Shown here in pieces: positions 1-8,811 of a stretch of DNA of 64,000 nt (the first letter of the stretch is position 1; each line of letters begins with the position of its first letter). The position numbers and the translations under genes are program-made. The stretch comes from Harryflintia acetispora (lineage in GTDB: Bacteria; Bacillota; Clostridia; Oscillospirales; Ruminococcaceae), in NCBI GenBank assembly GCA_004340125.1, contig SLUK01000006.1, positions 110,245 to 174,244 on the forward strand, read 5' to 3'. Below the pieces are notes generated by a model that was given only the letters and a program-made list of their open reading frames with translations, was not told the DNA's origin and did not search any database.

Positions 1-1233
1 GTTCCAGGTGCGCTTGAACCACTCGTCCTGCCAGGTGAAGATGACGCTCCCGGCGCAGCCGGCGGCCATGATGTCCTCGTAGCAGGCGGCGATCGCCTCA
101 CCCTGCGCGCGCTCGGACAGGTCCCCCTGGTTGTAGCCCCGTCCGTAATCCACCTGGGCCATCCCCCGCGAGGAGGGCACGCCGAACTCCGAGATGACCA
201 CCGGCATGGCGTGGTGGTCGGCGAGGGTCTTGAGATAGGCCCGATAGGTGTTGCTCTGCCCCTTTTCGTCCAGGTATCCGGCCAGGTCGGGGCTGTGGCG
301 CAGATAGTCGGGATAGTAGGGGTAGACGTGGTAGGAGGCGAACTGCCCGGAGCAAAAGGCCTCGGTGGTCTTGACCTGCTCCACGTCCACCTCGGCGAAC
401 TTGAGAAACAGCCTGGAGGTTTCCTCATCGTAGGTCATCGGGTCGGTGGTGGGCCAGTTGGCAAAGGCGATGAGCCGCTGCTGCTTGTAGCGCCCGGCCT
501 CGTACGCGGCCACGGTGTCCCCCAGTCTGGCCAGCATGCTTTCAAAGGGGGTGGCCTCGTCTGTGGCGTAGAAATAGGTTCCCCGGTAGGGAGCGGATTC
601 CTCCCGCATATGGTCGGTGAAGGCCACGGTCAGGTCCTCCCACTCCACGCCCAGGATGTAGCCCAGCACCCACTTTGACACGTCATAGCGGTAGCGCCCG
701 TTGCCCCGGTTCGGGTCGTAGGACACGTTGCGGCGGCCGTGGATGACGTCCACCACCCGCTTGGCGTCCTCCAGCAGCGGGTCGAGGAAATCCGGGTCGT
801 AGGCGTCGATGTGCGAGTTCTGGGAATAGTCGTTGACCCACAGGCCCTGGATGAGGTAGAGCGGGTCGGGATTATCCTGGTTGTATTCGAGGAAGGCCTC
901 GTAGAAGGCGGGGGAGTTGATGGTGTAGATCCGCACGGTATTGGCCCCCATCTCCTGGATCTGCCCAAACCAGCGCAGGTATTCCTCGCGGGTGATGGCG
1001 AACTCGGTGGCGAAGTGCCCCGGCTTGCCGACGCCCAGATCCACCCCGCGGATTTCAAAGGGCGCGGGGCCGTCCCCCCGGTCCACCAGGATTTCCCTGC
1101 CGCTGGTGCCCGTGAAGCTGGATATGGCTTCGTCCGGACGCCAGTCGATGTAGTAGCTGGTGTGGTAGATCAGATAGTTCCCGGCCAGCAGCACCAGGAC
1201 GGCGGCGGCACACAGGATGAGGAATTTGCGCAT
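1..1233 (-). CDS. Membrane-anchored TIM-barrel glycoside hydrolase-like protein (3' end beyond window)
   Basis: The reading frame is open from an ATG at 1233 to the window edge, giving at least 410 residues with the C-terminus missing. The start is preceded by AAAGGAAG. An N-terminal hydrophobic stretch (FLILCAAAVLVLLAGNYLI) should act as a signal anchor. The rest reads as a TIM-barrel hydrolase: GANTVRIYTINSPAFY resembles an early barrel strand and VVISEFGVPSSRG fits a strand with a nucleophilic Glu (SEFG). This pattern is known from GH2/GH5-like enzymes; the exact family is not assigned. It lies 18 bp downstream of the CotH gene on the same strand, so it probably shares that operon and acts at the cell surface. 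The catalytic role is inferred from motifs only. Confidence 0.75.
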   Translation of the reverse strand, partial: MRKFLILCAAAVLVLLAGNYLIYHTSYYIDWRPDEAISSFTGTSGREILVDRGDGPAPFEIRGVDLGVGKPGHFATEFAITREEYLRWFGQIQEMGANTVRIYTINSPAFYEAFLEYNQDNPDPLYLIQGLWVNDYSQNSHIDAYDPDFLDPLLEDAKRVVDVIHGRRNVSYDPNRGNGRYRYDVSKWVLGYILGVEWEDLTVAFTDHMREESAPYRGTYFYATDEATPFESMLARLGDTVAAYEAGRYKQQRLIAFANWPTTDPMTYDEETSRLFLKFAEVDVEQVKTTEAFCSGQFASYHVYPYYPDYLRHSPDLAGYLDEKGQSNTYRAYLKTLADHHAMPVVISEFGVPSSRGMAQVDYGRGYNQGDLSERAQGEAIAACYEDIMAAGCAGSVIFTWQDEWFKRTWN

Positions 1234-1251
1234 GGGCGGCCACTTCCTTTC

Positions 1252-2655
1252 TCAGTGCTGAAATTTCTTGACGGCGGAGGGGTGGGAGTATTGCCGGAGC
1301 AGCTCGATGTTCTGGTCCAGCCAGTCGCCCCGCCGGCGCAGGAAGTCCTTCATCTGTGCGAGGGCCGCCCCGTAGCTGTCAAGGTTGCGCTGCGCAGGCT
1401 CCAGCAGGCCGTACTCGGGCCTGAAGGTGTAGCCCCAGACCGCGAAGTTGCGCTCGATTGCCGGGCCCAGGTAGGCTGCCACGTCGTCCACATAGCTTAG
1501 CAGGTATTCTTCGGAGAGCACCGTGCGCCGCAGCTGTCGATAGCGGTCGATCACCCGCTGGGTGAAGCGCTCGTCCTTGAGCAGCATGAAGTACCACAGA
1601 TCGTCCGGGAAGGCGAAGCCGGTGGCGTCGTAGGCGGTCTCGATGTAGTTGTCCAAGGCGTTGTTGAAGTCCCACACCGGGCCGATCGAGAGCTTCCCGC
1701 CCAGGGGCTTGCACAGATAGGTGGAGTACCGCGCCGCGTCGTAGTTTTGGAAAAACTCGTTGAGCACCATGTAGTCGACGAAGGAATCCACGTCGATATA
1801 GCCGCCGTATCCCAGCACTGGGTCGTCGTAGTCCAGGGAGTAGAGCGCCTTTTCAAATTGGCTGACGTCCCGCTCGATGTATTTTGCCTGCTCGGGCGTA
1901 CAGGTCTTGCCGGAGGGGTAGACCACGTTGAGCTTGCTCTGGGTGCGCAGGGTGTACAGGGAGAAGTTGTCGAGCTCCACGCTGCCGCCCCGGTCCAGGC
2001 GGACAATATAGGAGGTGTCGGGCCGGTTCTGGGGCGACTTTGCCAGCCCTGCCTGGGCGCGCGAGACGCTCTGCATCATCACGTAGACCCCCCGGTATTC
2101 CCCGTCCACGAAGAGCTCGCAGAAGCGCACCTGCGGAGTGTTCTCCAGCACCTGGCCGCAGATGTTCATCAGCATATAGTTGCGCATGAGGGTCTTGTCC
2201 AGGAAGGGGCCGTTTAAAATCCACTCGTCCTCCTTGGGCATGCCCAGCATCTCGTGGGAATCGCGCTCTCCCGCCCCGTCCACCAGCTTGAGGCGGAAGG
2301 ATTTTTTGTCAAAGTGCAGCGAGGAGTTGCCCCGGTAGCGCAGCAGAACGCCGCTCTCGAGCGCCGGGGGATCGCCCGGGCGGTTGTCCCCCGCGCCGCC
2401 GTCCACCACCCGGAGCGTTCCGAGGAGGGTGCTGCCGTCCCGCTTTTCGCCGGGGATTTCCTGACCCCCGGCGTCGAGGGTGACGATGGGCAGGTGGGTA
2501 TGAAATTCCGTGATCTTCGGCATGTCCGCCGAGGGGCCGGGCGCCTGCAGGTGCTGCTGATAGCGCTCCAGATGGCTGCGGCTGTACCCGGAGACGGCGA
2601 GGGCCAGCACCACCGCGCCGGCGGCGGCCAGCAGGCCGCACAGTGCTCTGCGCAT
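1252..2655 (-). CDS. CotH kinase family protein
   Basis: 467 residues with an N-terminal hydrophobic segment (about residues 8-24), so exported or anchored. CotH-family signatures are visible: LLRYRGNSSLHFDKKSFRLK near residue 110, DKTLMRNYML near 155, ELFVDGEYRGVYVMM near 185, and GPVWDFNNALDN near 325, where the family has its metal/ATP-site acidic residues. Known CotH proteins are atypical protein kinases of spore coats, and many homologues sit in envelope polysaccharide clusters. Here it lies 12 bp after a DUF4956 gene and 18 bp before a surface hydrolase, a set that suggests cell-envelope or extracellular-matrix assembly rather than a spore coat. The kinase substrate is unknown. Confidence 0.9.
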   Translation of the reverse strand: MRRALCGLLAAAGAVVLALAVSGYSRSHLERYQQHLQAPGPSADMPKITEFHTHLPIVTLDAGGQEIPGEKRDGSTLLGTLRVVDGGAGDNRPGDPPALESGVLLRYRGNSSLHFDKKSFRLKLVDGAGERDSHEMLGMPKEDEWILNGPFLDKTLMRNYMLMNICGQVLENTPQVRFCELFVDGEYRGVYVMMQSVSRAQAGLAKSPQNRPDTSYIVRLDRGGSVELDNFSLYTLRTQSKLNVVYPSGKTCTPEQAKYIERDVSQFEKALYSLDYDDPVLGYGGYIDVDSFVDYMVLNEFFQNYDAARYSTYLCKPLGGKLSIGPVWDFNNALDNYIETAYDATGFAFPDDLWYFMLLKDERFTQRVIDRYRQLRRTVLSEEYLLSYVDDVAAYLGPAIERNFAVWGYTFRPEYGLLEPAQRNLDSYGAALAQMKDFLRRRGDWLDQNIELLRQYSHPSAVKKFQH

Positions 2656-2667
2656 GGCAATCTCTCC

Positions 2668-3345
2668 TTAACCGCTGACCTCGTCGCTCTGGGCGACCAG
2701 ATTGACGTACTCCACCCGGCCGACCGCATAGAGGCGGTCGGTGATCGACTCGCTCTTGTGCCCGGCGTTGCGCAGGGCCTTGCGGGACAGCTCGTAGATC
2801 AGCTCCACCGTATCCGGGGTGGTGTTCTTGACCTTGAGGTTGGCAAAGGTGGAGTAGTACAGGTAGACCACCGATTCCACCTCCGCCTGCGCGGTGCGCG
2901 CGGCGCGGATGATGAGCAGCATCCGCTCGTCGTTGCGCACCCGGCCCAAAATCAGCAGCAGCACGAAGACCAGCGCGGAGCCGACCGCGGCCACCAGGTA
3001 ATCCCCAGCGCCGCAGCAGATCCCCACGATGATGGTCCAGAAGATGTAGGCCGTGTCCCGTGAATCCTTGATCGCGGTGCGGAAACGCACGATGGACAGA
3101 GCGCCCACCATGCCCAGGGAAAGCGCCAGGTTGTTGCCGATGACCGTCATGACGGTGGTGGTCAAAACGGTGAGCATCACCAGCGAGACGTTGAATTTTC
3201 GGCTGTAGACGGTGCCCGCGTGGGTGTACAGGTAGGACAGGAAGATGACAAGCCCCATGACCGCGGCCATGGCCAGGTTGATCAGAATGGTCTGCCAGGT
3301 CAGGTCCCCCGTCTGCTGCAATAGATTGTATAGCGCAGTTTTCAT
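2668..3345 (-). CDS. DUF4956 multi-spanning membrane protein
   Basis: 225 residues. The N-terminal half has four or more hydrophobic segments (TILINLAMAAVMGLVIFLSYL, VSLVMLTVLTTTVMTVIGN, YIFWTIIVGICCGAG, LVAAVGSALVFVLLLILG), with the typical DUF4956 loop ALSIVRFRTAIKD between them. The C-terminal about 80 residues are cytoplasmic-like. The family is known to co-occur with CotH and with VTC-type polyphosphate polymerases; its function is not established. It is the first gene of the minus-strand envelope operon, and GGAGGAATTTAA precedes the ATG at 3345. No VTC gene is inside the window; one could lie beyond the left edge. Confidence 0.88.
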   Translation of the reverse strand: MKTALYNLLQQTGDLTWQTILINLAMAAVMGLVIFLSYLYTHAGTVYSRKFNVSLVMLTVLTTTVMTVIGNNLALSLGMVGALSIVRFRTAIKDSRDTAYIFWTIIVGICCGAGDYLVAAVGSALVFVLLLILGRVRNDERMLLIIRAARTAQAEVESVVYLYYSTFANLKVKNTTPDTVELIYELSRKALRNAGHKSESITDRLYAVGRVEYVNLVAQSDEVSG

Positions 3346-3576
3346 TTAAATTCCTCCATCAACACCGGCAAAGTGTTGTCAAAGTCAAGTGAAATGGATA
3401 TAATCATACTTATGGAAATCCCGGACTCCTCCGGCCCCGGCACAGCCCTTTGCACAAAGCAAATGGGGCCGGGGCCTCCATCTTTGTCCCCTTTCTCCAG
3501 GTCCACGGGCCTCCGGAGAGCGTTGTCAAAAGTATAAATTTGTAACAGGGAATGCACAAAAGAAAGGGGGAGACGG

Positions 3577-4431
3577 ATGAAACGCGGATGGATTTGGCTG
3601 GCGGCGCTGCTCCTGATAGCGGCGGTCCTCGTCCTCCTGCCCTGGCGCGGCCCCCTTGTTCTGGGCGACGGCCTGTTTTCCTGGGGAGGGGAGGTTCTTG
3701 AGCCGGCGCGGCGCGCCGGGCTATTGGATACCCTCCACCGGCTGGAGGCGGGCGACCTCTATCAGGAAATACCGGAAGGGGAGGAGGAACAGGCCGTCTC
3801 CTTCCTCTGCGACATGGAGAAGGCCGGCGTGCAGGTCCTGCTGCTGACGGGCCGTCCGGAGTGGGGACTCGACCCTCAGGCCGCCGCGCTCAAGGAGGAG
3901 GTGGACCGAGCGGCTGCTCTCGCCAAACGTTCCGGCGGCGCGCTGGAGGGCCTGATGGTGGATGTGGAGCCCTATCTCACGCAGTCTTGGGAGGAGGACG
4001 AAGCCCGGGTGATGGAGGGGTATGTATCCGCAATGGTTGCCGCGCGCCAGTACGCCAATAGGCAGGGGCTCGCCCTGCTCGCCTGCATCCCCTACTGGTA
4101 CGACAACGACCATAGTGAGGCTCTCGCGCGGCTCATTGAGGAGGGCTGCGACGGGGTGGCGGTGATGAATTATTACCGCTCCGGAGAGGCTTCGCATATC
4201 CAGGCCGAGGCCGACCTGGCGCGCGCCGCAAAAAAGCCGGTGGTGTGCATCTTCGAGTTCCAGCCTCCGGGCGTGCACGGCCTCACCGAAGAGAGCACCT
4301 ATTACGCCGACGGCCTCGCAGCCGCCCGGCAATCCTGGGAGAAGGTGCGCCGTGCGGTGGACTACGACGGCATGGTCCTGGGATACCACTGCTACGATCC
4401 AATTAGAGTGTTGATCGAGCGCATAGAATAG
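3577..4431 (+). CDS. Exported TIM-barrel-like protein of unknown function
   Basis: 284 residues. An N-terminal hydrophobic segment (WIWLAALLLIAAVLVLLPW) indicates a signal anchor, and AAAGGGGG lies 8 bases before the ATG. The remainder alternates hydrophobic strands and helices like a glycosidase barrel: VQVLLLTGRPEW, GLMVDVEPYL (a strand ending in acidic DVEP), LALLACIPYWYD, GVAVMNYYR, PVVCIFEFQPPG and YDGMVLGYHCYD. Acidic residues at strand ends are compatible with a glycoside hydrolase-like site, but no family is recognised. It is divergent from the envelope operon, with 231 bp between the starts. That gap also holds a GC-rich hairpin (arms 3431-3438 and 3465-3472) of unknown role. Confidence 0.7.
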   Translation: MKRGWIWLAALLLIAAVLVLLPWRGPLVLGDGLFSWGGEVLEPARRAGLLDTLHRLEAGDLYQEIPEGEEEQAVSFLCDMEKAGVQVLLLTGRPEWGLDPQAAALKEEVDRAAALAKRSGGALEGLMVDVEPYLTQSWEEDEARVMEGYVSAMVAARQYANRQGLALLACIPYWYDNDHSEALARLIEEGCDGVAVMNYYRSGEASHIQAEADLARAAKKPVVCIFEFQPPGVHGLTEESTYYADGLAAARQSWEKVRRAVDYDGMVLGYHCYDPIRVLIERIE

Positions 4432-4535
4432 CCATTTAATGGGATTTCATCCGCCTGGATGTATAACAAATCTAGTATATCACTTTGCCGGTGTCAGAGC
4501 AATTTCTCCAATCAATTTTATAGAAGGAATCATAG

Positions 4536-4577
4536 AAAAACATCCCCTTTGGACGTGACCGTCCGGGGATGTTTTTT
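4536..4577. terminator. Bidirectional intrinsic terminator
   Basis: Arms AAAAACATCCCC and GGGGATGTTTTT enclose an inner GGAC/GTCC pair and a short loop. Runs of T on both strands make it usable in both directions. It ends the plus-strand gene at 4431 and can act as a second stop for the GH2 operon from the right. Confidence 0.8.
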
Positions 4578-4649
4578 AAGGATCGGAGCACGGGAGGCTA
4601 TTTTATAGTTATGTGCCACGGCAGCATTTCGCTACTGGGATAGATAAAA

Positions 4650-4685
4650 CAAGCGCGGGCGAAGACTTACCTTCGCCCGCGCTTG
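4650..4685 (-). terminator. Intrinsic terminator of the GH2 operon
   Basis: A perfect 15-bp stem (CAAGCGCGGGCGAAG and its complement) with a 6-base loop lies 28 bp after the GH2 stop codon. On the minus strand it is followed by TTTTAT. Confidence 0.85.
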
Positions 4686-4712
4686 TGATGGCAATACCTG
4701 TTATAAAAAATA

Positions 4713-6980
4713 TTAAAGCACCAAAATATCCTTTTGTGGCTCGAGCCGTAAGCAGAAAACCTGGTCCGGGATGCTGGTGTTCAAAGCGCGGACCGTCACG
4801 GTGGCCTCCATTTTTTTATTAATTGGAGTGGTTTTGACCCAAAAGCCGATGGAGCCGCCGACTACCGCGATGGTTTTGGGACCGATGACCTTGAGCCCTT
4901 CGCTGACCTCGACCTGCACGACCCCGTTGTAGAAGGGCAGCAAATTTTGATTCTGGTCCAGGAAGCGGCAGGCGAAACGTGTGCTGTCCACCACGGTGTT
5001 ATTGAGGACAAGATCATCCGGGGTAACCGCCAACCCGGCCAGATGGGCATCGCGGGAGTAGGTCCTGCGGGCGGCTTCTTTGCCGTTTAGGTAGCCGATG
5101 ATGGCGCCGCCCTCCCAGATATCCTGCCAGCGGCCGGGATCCTCATCTACGATAATGGGCGGATGCGCCAGTCCGCAGTAAGACAGGCTGGGGAAGAATT
5201 TACCGATGCTGCGTCCATAGGCCTCCACCTCGATATAATCGCAGTTGGTCAGCACAGCGAAGGGAATGGGCCGGTTGTCATCGTTTTCGCCCCGCGCGAA
5301 GACGGTGGCGGGTTCCAGTACAATTTCCTTTTGTGGGGATACCTGGCTGCGGTAGACCTGAGCGGCATATTTGGGGATACGGAACATGTCCATGACGCCG
5401 TGATAGCAGATCTTATCTCCCGAGCCGTAATCGCCATGGGTATTATAGTCGAAGGCGCACCAGCCAATGGCGCCCATGGCGTCCTTGCGCAGCATGTTGG
5501 CGCTCTGCACCGCCGCATGGATTTGCACATGGCGCATCTGCTTTTCCTCACAGTCGAACGGCTTTACCGGGAAAACATGTCCGCAGTACTCGCTTACCAG
5601 GTAAGGGACTTTGTGGGTCAGTCCGGTGACCTTCTGCTGATTGAGCAACACCACCTCGCGGTAGTGCTTGACCGGATGGGAGTAGTGGATAAAATCGTTG
5701 AAGGTATAGACATCCTCGATCAGATGGCTGTTCGTAATACAGCGCACGCCGGTGGTGGCACGGGAGGTATCCAGGCTCTTGGCCAACTCGTTGGTCTGGG
5801 TATAGAATGCATCGTCGTCGTCCGATTCATTGATCCGTATGCTCCAGATGAAGATGCTCGGGTGGTTGTATTCCACAGTGATCATATCCCGGATGTTTTG
5901 CAGGGCATTTTCCTTGAAGGCCTCACCGCCGATATAGCCCCAACCGGGCATCTCGGAAAATACCAACAGGCCCAACTCGTCGCAACGGTCCAAAAAATCC
6001 TCCGACTGCATGTAGTGCGAGGTGCGCACGGTGTTTACATGCAGGTAATTGCGCAGGATTTCTGCGTCCTTCTTCTGGGCGCGGGCGGGCATGGCGTAGC
6101 CGCTGTAGGGATAGGACTGATGGCGGTCCAGGCCCACCAGCTTGACTGCCCGGCCGTTGAGATAAAAGCCCTCTGGCTTGCACTCCACCGTGCGAAAACC
6201 GATGCGCAGGGTATGGCGGTCCAGCGCGGCGCCGTCTTTATACAGCGTTACCCTCACGGTGTAGAGATGCGGGTCCTCGAGATCCCAAAGCGTTGGCTTT
6301 GAGAAGGATTCCCCTGCCAGGGTGGCTGTGCTGCCGCCCTCTTCCACAGTAACGCTGCGCTCCCAGCGCTTGACACAGCGGCCATCCTCCAAAAGTTCCA
6401 GATGTAAAACGCCTTCAAAGGCGTCGGCCTTATTTTCAAGATGGACCTCGGGTGCCATCTCGGCATCGCCGCCGGTTAACCGATATCGAAACAGTACGGT
6501 ATCCAGCCAGGCCTGCGGGAGAAAATACAGATTAACATCCCGGTAAATGCCGCCATATGTGAGATAGTCGATGGTATAGCCGAAGGGAGGAATGTCCTTG
6601 TCCTCCCGGGAATCCACCATGACCACCAACGTATTTTCACCCTTGGCCATCCATTGGGTGATGTCGCACCGCCAACGGGAGTAGCCGCCGCGATGCTCGC
6701 CCGCCAGAGCGCCATTGACATACAGCTTGTGCTGCGTCATCACGCCTTCAAACTCGATGACAGCGTTTTTGCCTTCACACTCCTGCGGCACGGTGAATTT
6801 TTTGACATAGGTACAGCAGAGCGCCGTCTCATCGTGGCTAAAGCAGTTGTAGGGCAGTTCCTTCACAGTGTGGGGCAGATCGATGCATTCATAATCTGCA
6901 AGGTTTTCTCCCGCGATATCGTTTTCATTGAAGTCGGGTTTAAAATACCAGCCCGGATTCATATTCCATTTGGATTGCAT
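4713..6980 (-). CDS. Glycoside hydrolase family 2 (beta-galactosidase/glucuronidase-like)
   Basis: 755 residues, no signal peptide, so cytoplasmic. The order is typical of GH2: jelly-roll sugar-binding domain (about 1-170, with YVNGALAGEHRGGYSRW), Ig-like domain (about 170-270), TIM barrel (about 275-560) and C-terminal beta domains. The barrel begins GFYLNGRAVKLVGLDRHQ. The acid/base motif reads NHPSIFIWSIRINES, where the usual GNE is INE, and VPYLVSEYCGH supplies the likely nucleophile Glu. GH2 enzymes hydrolyse beta-galactosides, glucuronides or mannosides; the substrate here cannot be told. It is the last gene of a sugar-uptake operon, 22 bp after the second permease, so it probably cleaves the imported oligosaccharide. 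Confidence 0.9.
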   Translation of the reverse strand: MQSKWNMNPGWYFKPDFNENDIAGENLADYECIDLPHTVKELPYNCFSHDETALCCTYVKKFTVPQECEGKNAVIEFEGVMTQHKLYVNGALAGEHRGGYSRWRCDITQWMAKGENTLVVMVDSREDKDIPPFGYTIDYLTYGGIYRDVNLYFLPQAWLDTVLFRYRLTGGDAEMAPEVHLENKADAFEGVLHLELLEDGRCVKRWERSVTVEEGGSTATLAGESFSKPTLWDLEDPHLYTVRVTLYKDGAALDRHTLRIGFRTVECKPEGFYLNGRAVKLVGLDRHQSYPYSGYAMPARAQKKDAEILRNYLHVNTVRTSHYMQSEDFLDRCDELGLLVFSEMPGWGYIGGEAFKENALQNIRDMITVEYNHPSIFIWSIRINESDDDDAFYTQTNELAKSLDTSRATTGVRCITNSHLIEDVYTFNDFIHYSHPVKHYREVVLLNQQKVTGLTHKVPYLVSEYCGHVFPVKPFDCEEKQMRHVQIHAAVQSANMLRKDAMGAIGWCAFDYNTHGDYGSGDKICYHGVMDMFRIPKYAAQVYRSQVSPQKEIVLEPATVFARGENDDNRPIPFAVLTNCDYIEVEAYGRSIGKFFPSLSYCGLAHPPIIVDEDPGRWQDIWEGGAIIGYLNGKEAARRTYSRDAHLAGLAVTPDDLVLNNTVVDSTRFACRFLDQNQNLLPFYNGVVQVEVSEGLKVIGPKTIAVVGGSIGFWVKTTPINKKMEATVTVRALNTSIPDQVFCLRLEPQKDILVL

Positions 6981-7002
6981 AATGACCTCCTGATATGTTT
7001 TG

Positions 7003-7848
7003 TTATTTGACCGCTCCGGTCATGCCCGCCACGAACTCCTTCTGCATGAGGAAATAGACCAGCGCCGAGGGCAAGGTGGCGATCACGATGGCGGTCATCA
7101 GCGCGCCATAGTCCGCCGTGTACGATTGGCCCAGGGCGGACAGCACCATCGGCAAGGTGCGCACCTGTGGGGACTGAGCCACCAGCAAGGGCCAGAGATA
7201 ATTGTTCCAGCTGTTCATAAAGGAGACAATGGCGCCGGTGGCGAAGGTGGATCGCATCACCGGAAAGAATATTTTAAAAAAGATTGCCCATTCGCCCAAA
7301 CCGTCAATTCGGGCGGCCTCCGCCAGCTCTTTGGAAAAGCTTTTGGCATTCTGGCGGAAGAAGAAAATGAGGAATGCGGTGGAGACCGAGGGCAGAATCA
7401 TCGCGCCCAGGGTATTGAGGCCGACCAGCTTCAGGACCGGGATCTTGTTCATCTGGGCGAACATACGGTATAACGGCACCATTATGGAACTAAAAGGGAT
7501 CATCATGGTAAGCAGAAGAATGTTAAACAGCTTTTCCCGTTTTTGGCTTCGATACATGGTAAAGCTGTAGCCCGCCAGTGAACAGACAAGCAGTGAAAGC
7601 AACGTGGTGACAACGGTCGTGATGATGGTGTTGCTAAGCCCTGTCACAAACCCCTTTTCCGGCTGCAGGAGGGTTTGCAGATTATTCCATAATGCGCTGC
7701 CAAAGGTCATCTTATTGCGCATCACATCGGACGAGGTGTTGGTGGCACCGATGATCATCCATAAAAACGGGAATGCGCATAAGAACGAGACGAAACACAA
7801 AAACACATATTCAATTGCCAGGATCACTTTTTTCTTGGTTTTTCCCAT
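7003..7848 (-). CDS. Carbohydrate ABC transporter permease (MalG type)
   Basis: 281 residues from the ATG at 7848, which has GGAG eight bases upstream; upstream in-frame starts would overlap the preceding gene. Six hydrophobic segments are visible, beginning VFLCFVSFLCAFPFLWMIIG. The EAA loop appears as ELAEAARIDGLGEWAIFFKIFFP near residue 190. This is the CUT1-family inner-membrane subunit that partners the permease at 7854-8750 and the lipoprotein at 8812. No ATPase gene is in the operon; in many Firmicutes a shared MsmX-type ATPase encoded elsewhere energises such transporters, which is inferred here. Confidence 0.93.
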   Translation of the reverse strand: MGKTKKKVILAIEYVFLCFVSFLCAFPFLWMIIGATNTSSDVMRNKMTFGSALWNNLQTLLQPEKGFVTGLSNTIITTVVTTLLSLLVCSLAGYSFTMYRSQKREKLFNILLLTMMIPFSSIMVPLYRMFAQMNKIPVLKLVGLNTLGAMILPSVSTAFLIFFFRQNAKSFSKELAEAARIDGLGEWAIFFKIFFPVMRSTFATGAIVSFMNSWNNYLWPLLVAQSPQVRTLPMVLSALGQSYTADYGALMTAIVIATLPSALVYFLMQKEFVAGMTGAVK

Positions 7849-7853
7849 GGATA

Positions 7854-8750
7854 TCACTCCTTGTCTCCGACCCGCATTTGCAGCGCGGAGAGAATGGCGA
7901 TGATGATAACGACCACCAATGCGATCGCGGAGGCGTACCCAAACTCCGACACATAAGAAAAGCATACGTTGTATATGTAACCGGAGATGGTGATTGTGGC
8001 ATTTGCAGGGCCGCCGTTGGTGATATTCTTCACCTCGTCGAACAGCTGCAGCGTACCGATGGTGGAAGTGATGCTGGTGAAAAGAATCACAGGGCGCAGC
8101 AGCGGTGCGGTAATATAGCGCATCTTCTGCAGGGAACCGGCGCCATCCAGGTCGGCCGCTTCGTAGATGGAGGGTTCAATGTTCTGCAGCCCGGCAATGT
8201 AAAACATGGCGTTATAGCCGGTCCAGCGCCAGGTGATGACGATAATAATGAGCATTTTCGACCAGAATGCGTCGTTGAGCCACAAAATCGGCTCGCTGAT
8301 CAGACCGCATTTCGTCAGCAGAGTGTTAAACAAGCCCTCGTTGGCAAAGATGGTTTTCAGCACCAATGCATACGCCACCGAGGAGGTGATGCACGGCAGG
8401 AAGATAGCGGTGCGAAACAGCCCCTTGAAGCGCAGGTCCTTATTTTGCAGCATGGAGGCAATAATCAGGCCCAGGATTAGCATGATAGGGACCTGGATAA
8501 TCAGGTATAAAAATGTGTTGAAAAAGGCTTTTTTCAGGGTTTCATCCTGCAGCATTCGTTGGAAATTTCCCATTCCCGCAAAGGAGAGCTGGTTTCCCTT
8601 GCCTGACATGAATGCCAGGCGGAGCGCATCGACGACGGGATAGAATGTAAAAACAATGATCAGCGCACTCGCCCCTGAAACAAACATCCAACCGGTGCGG
8701 TTTAATTTTTTTTCCAGTGGGCCTTTGGCGATTTTGGATTTTTCTCGCAT
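7854..8750 (-). CDS. Carbohydrate ABC transporter permease (MalF/LplB type)
   Basis: 298 residues from the ATG at 8750, chosen because GGGGGAGGA lies just upstream and the basic N-terminus MREKSKIAKGPLEKKLNRTG leads into the first membrane span (WMFVSGASALIIVFTFYPVV). The EAA loop reads SIYEAADLDGAGSLQKMRYITAPLLR near residue 200. Six spans are expected. The gene is separated by 5 bp from the partner permease and lies 61 bp after the binding-protein gene. That gap contains a hairpin that may lower permease expression relative to the binding protein. Confidence 0.93.
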   Translation of the reverse strand: MREKSKIAKGPLEKKLNRTGWMFVSGASALIIVFTFYPVVDALRLAFMSGKGNQLSFAGMGNFQRMLQDETLKKAFFNTFLYLIIQVPIMLILGLIIASMLQNKDLRFKGLFRTAIFLPCITSSVAYALVLKTIFANEGLFNTLLTKCGLISEPILWLNDAFWSKMLIIIVITWRWTGYNAMFYIAGLQNIEPSIYEAADLDGAGSLQKMRYITAPLLRPVILFTSITSTIGTLQLFDEVKNITNGGPANATITISGYIYNVCFSYVSEFGYASAIALVVVIIIAILSALQMRVGDKE

Positions 8751-8770
8751 GGAAATCCTCCCCCGTGAAA

Positions 8771-8803
8771 AGGCTGCGGTCCCGTAAAACGGTCCCGCAG
8801 CCT
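8771..8803 (-). terminator. Intercistronic hairpin after the binding-protein gene
   Basis: Arms AGGCTGCGG and CCGCAGCCT face each other with further partial pairing inside. On the minus strand it is followed only by TTTCACGG, so it is a weak terminator or mRNA-stabilising stem. Such stems after binding-protein genes are known to set a high binding protein to permease ratio. Confidence 0.55.
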
Positions 8804-8811
8804 GATTATAA

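Noticed and set aside
3342..3557. A 71-codon minus-strand frame overlapping the DUF4956 start
   Set aside because: Composition is not protein-like, it covers a GC-rich hairpin and the divergent promoter gap, and has no clear ribosome site.
4432..4650. A seventh invertible cassette around the antisense promoter at 4474-4502
   Set aside because: No 27-bp inverted sites with GACCG-type arms flank the promoter.
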